This document shows, in pieces, positions 7,376 to 9,330 of a DNA stretch of 9,330 nucleotides. The DNA is taken from contig DATLFS010000081.1 in assembly GCA_035540935.1 (NCBI GenBank), forward strand, positions 1 through 9,330, in the 5' to 3' direction. Within the stretch, counting starts at the first letter, position 1. Every line of letters starts with the position of its first letter. The notes under the pieces are model-generated. The model worked only from the letters and a program-made list of their open reading frames with translations, was not told the DNA's origin and ran no database searches. This DNA comes from DATLFS01 sp035540935 (GTDB taxonomy: Bacteria; Actinomycetota; CADDZG01; WHSQ01). The position numbers and the translations under genes were made by a program.

Positions 7376-9166
7376 ATGGCGATGCGAAGCCCGAGCCGGC
7401 GCGATGACGAGGCCGCGGAGGAGACGGTTCCCTCCACCGAGTTCTCCGTGTGGGCGCCCGACGCGACGACGGTCGAGGTCGTGGTCGGCTCACGGCGCGC
7501 CGCCCTCGAGTCCGGCGCCTACGGGTGGTGGCACGCAACGGTCGAGGAGACCGGCCCCGGCGACGACTACGGCTTCTCCGTCGACGGCGGTGACCCGCTT
7601 CCCGATCCGCGCTCCGCGTCGCAGCCGAACGGTGTGCACGGCCTCTCGCGCCTCGTCGATCACGACACCTTCGATTGGACGGACGATCTGTGGAAGGGCG
7701 CGCCGCTCGCCGGACAGATCGTCTACGAGATCCACGTCGGCACTTTCACGCCGGAGGGCACGTTCGACGGCGCGATCGACCGCCTCGACCATCTCGTCGA
7801 CCTCGGGGCCACCGCGGTCGAGGTGATGCCGGTCGCCGAATTCCCCGGAGAGCGGGGGTGGGGATACGACGGGGTCGCCCTCTATGCCGTGCATCGCGCC
7901 TACGGCGGCCCGAACGCGTTCAAGCGCTTCGTCGACGAGTGCCACCGCCTCGGCCTCAGCGTGATCCTCGACGTCGTCTACAACCACCTCGGGCCGGACG
8001 GCAACTACCTCGGGTCGTTCGGGCCGTACTTCTCCGATGCGTACCGCACGCCGTGGGGCGATGCGGTGAACTTCGACGAGGCGGGATCGAGCGAGGTGCG
8101 CGACTTCTTCATCGAGAACGCGCTGTATTGGTTCGAGCACTACCACGTCGACGGGCTCCGGCTCGATGCCGTCCATGCCATGTTCGATCGCTCCGCGACG
8201 CACTTCCTCGCCGAACTCTCGCAACGGGTGGAGCATCTGTCGGCGCGCCTAGGGCGAACGCTGTTCCTGATCGCCGAGAGCGACCTCAACGACCCGCGCG
8301 TCGTGACGCCGCGCGAAGCAGGTGGCTACGGCATCGACGCGCAGTGGAGCGACGACTTCCACCACGCTCTGCACGCGGCCCTCACCGGGGAGCGCGACGG
8401 CTACTACGCCGACTTCGGGCAGCTCTCTCAGGTCGCGGACGCCCTCTCCCGCGCCTACGTCTACGACGGCGTGTACTCCGAGTTCCGCGGTCGCCATCAT
8501 GGGCGCAGACCCGAGGGGCTCTCGGGACACCGCTTCTTCGGCTACCTCCAGAACCACGATCAGGTGGGCAACCGGGCACAGGGCGAACGCTCCTCCGCGC
8601 TCATGACGCCCGAGCTCCTGCGGATCGGGGCCGCGCTCGTGCTGACGTCGCCGTTCGTCCCGATGCTCTTCCAGGGTGAGGAATGGGGAGCGTCGACGGC
8701 GTTCCAGTACTTCACCGACCACGAAGATCCCGGGTTGGGGCGCGCCGTCTCCGAGGGACGCCGCCGCGAGTTCGCCGCCTTCGGCTGGGACCCGGAGCAG
8801 GTGCCGGACCCCCAGGACGTCGCGACTTTCCGCCGCTCCGTCCTCGACTGGGACGAGCCGGCGCGGCCTCCGCACACCGACCTGCTCGACTGGCACCGCG
8901 ACCTCATCGCGCTGCGGCGCGCCGAGCCGGATCTCAGCGACGGTCGGCTCGACCTCGTCGAGTGTCGCTTCGACGAGGACGAGCGGTGGCTCGCGGTGAA
9001 CCGCGGATCGATCCTCGTCCTGTGCAACCTCGGCGATACCGAGACGCGCATCCCACTGGGCGAGGCGAACGAGGCAGAAGTCCTGCTGCGCTCGGGCGCG
9101 GTCGACCTGTCCGGCGGCGACGCCGTCCTCGGCCCCGCGGCGGTCGCGGTGTTGCGGTCCTCGTAA
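7376..9166 (+). CDS. treZ: Maltooligosyltrehalose trehalohydrolase TreZ (GH13)
   Basis: TreZ hydrolyses the alpha-1,4 bond next to the trehalose unit of maltooligosyltrehalose, releasing free trehalose and a shorter maltodextrin that re-enters the cycle. The product is 596 residues, a normal length. The start is set by AAGGGGA 8 bases upstream and an in-frame stop just before ATG 7376. An N-terminal CBM48/isoamylase-N-like domain (about 20-110, FSVWAPDATTVEVVV) is followed by the linker VYEIHVGTFTPEGTFDGAI and the GH13 barrel. Motifs are MPVAEFPGERGWGYDGV, region I DVVYNH (199-204), region II GLRLDAVHA with nucleophile D264, region III IAESDLND with E301, region IV NHDQVGNR with D395, and LFQGEEWGAS from 431. 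HVDGLRLDAVHA and IAESDLNDPR distinguish TreZ from the related glycogen branching enzyme GlgB. The first 18 residues are polar and probably a dispensable tail. It completes the pathway begun by the upstream glgX and treY. Confidence 0.96.
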   Translation: MAMRSPSRRDDEAAEETVPSTEFSVWAPDATTVEVVVGSRRAALESGAYGWWHATVEETGPGDDYGFSVDGGDPLPDPRSASQPNGVHGLSRLVDHDTFDWTDDLWKGAPLAGQIVYEIHVGTFTPEGTFDGAIDRLDHLVDLGATAVEVMPVAEFPGERGWGYDGVALYAVHRAYGGPNAFKRFVDECHRLGLSVILDVVYNHLGPDGNYLGSFGPYFSDAYRTPWGDAVNFDEAGSSEVRDFFIENALYWFEHYHVDGLRLDAVHAMFDRSATHFLAELSQRVEHLSARLGRTLFLIAESDLNDPRVVTPREAGGYGIDAQWSDDFHHALHAALTGERDGYYADFGQLSQVADALSRAYVYDGVYSEFRGRHHGRRPEGLSGHRFFGYLQNHDQVGNRAQGERSSALMTPELLRIGAALVLTSPFVPMLFQGEEWGASTAFQYFTDHEDPGLGRAVSEGRRREFAAFGWDPEQVPDPQDVATFRRSVLDWDEPARPPHTDLLDWHRDLIALRRAEPDLSDGRLDLVECRFDEDERWLAVNRGSILVLCNLGDTETRIPLGEANEAEVLLRSGAVDLSGGDAVLGPAAVAVLRSS

Positions 9167-9330
9167 GTGGAGGACGCCGCGTTCGAGCGCCTGGTCGTCG
9201 AAGCGCTCGACTCACTCCCGGAAGCACTGCTGGCGCTCATCGAGAACGCCGAGGTCGTCGTGGAGGAAGAGCCCCCTCCTCACGTCGTCGAGGAGTTCGG
9301 CGACGAGCTGATCTACGGGCTGTACGAGGG
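9167..9330 (+). CDS. Probable zincin-like metallopeptidase-family protein, N-terminal fragment (3' end outside window)
   Basis: Fifty-four codons plus two bases are open to the right edge. GTG 9167 directly follows the treZ TAA (9164-9166) with no spacing and in the same frame. The translation starts MEDAAFERLVVEALDSLPEA and continues with IENAEVVVEEEPPP and later LIYGLYEG. The pattern F-E-x-LV-x-EALDSLPE, then a VVVE-x-EP-P segment, then LxGLYxG, is what I recall for the small actinobacterial metallopeptidase family formerly called DUF1025 (PF06262, about 110-140 residues). Its HExxH zinc-binding motif would lie in the missing C-terminal half, so the catalytic site is unverified. No ribosome binding site is evident, so translation may be coupled to treZ termination. 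There is no evident functional link to trehalose; it may simply be co-transcribed. Confidence 0.72.
   Translation, partial: MEDAAFERLVVEALDSLPEALLALIENAEVVVEEEPPPHVVEEFGDELIYGLYE

Noticed and set aside
7225..7407. Small 60-codon open frame between treY and treZ
   Set aside because: It is Arg/Pro-rich with no domain, overlaps a hairpin at its start and runs into treZ. There is no ribosome binding site to support it.

Overview
The window is GC-rich DNA, with strong G/C bias at third codon positions, and all its genes lie on the plus strand. It suggests a high-GC Gram-positive-type bacterium. The gene set (membrane pyrophosphatase, a secreted PD40/TolB-like protein with an Ig-like tail, glgX-treY-treZ, and a zincin-like small metallopeptidase) would fit Actinobacteria, perhaps a Thermoleophilia-like lineage. 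That placement is inference; there is no rRNA gene or marker phylogeny here.

Layout: (1) 1-1218, the C-terminal half of a membrane-bound ion-pumping pyrophosphatase (hppA), cut by the left edge. (2) 1219-1335, a short gap holding a 10-bp palindrome, a perfect 12-bp GC hairpin that probably acts as a terminator, and a good ribosome binding site. (3) 1336-2574, a secreted beta-propeller protein with SPDG repeats and a C-terminal Ig-like domain; its role is unknown. (4) 2658-7209, glgX (glycogen debranching enzyme) followed by treY (maltooligosyltrehalose synthase), overlapping by 11 bases. (5) 7210-7375, a gap with a hairpin and the treZ ribosome binding site. (6) 7376-9166, treZ (maltooligosyltrehalose trehalohydrolase). 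(7) 9167 to the right edge, the N-terminus of a probable zincin-like metallopeptidase-family protein whose GTG start directly abuts the treZ stop.

The core is a complete route from glycogen or maltodextrin to trehalose. GlgX removes alpha-1,6 branches to give linear chains, TreY turns the reducing end of a chain into a terminal alpha,alpha-1,1 (trehalosyl) linkage, and TreZ cuts off free trehalose. All three enzymes keep the GH13 catalytic triad. Trehalose is a compatible solute and stress protectant, so the cluster probably serves osmotic, desiccation or carbon-storage physiology. Nothing in the sequence links the pyrophosphatase or the propeller protein to the pathway beyond adjacency.

I found no RNA gene, mobile element, CRISPR array or clearly undescribed system. 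The points worth a second look are modest: the secreted propeller/Ig protein, the junctions between genes, and the potassium-site residues of the pyrophosphatase.
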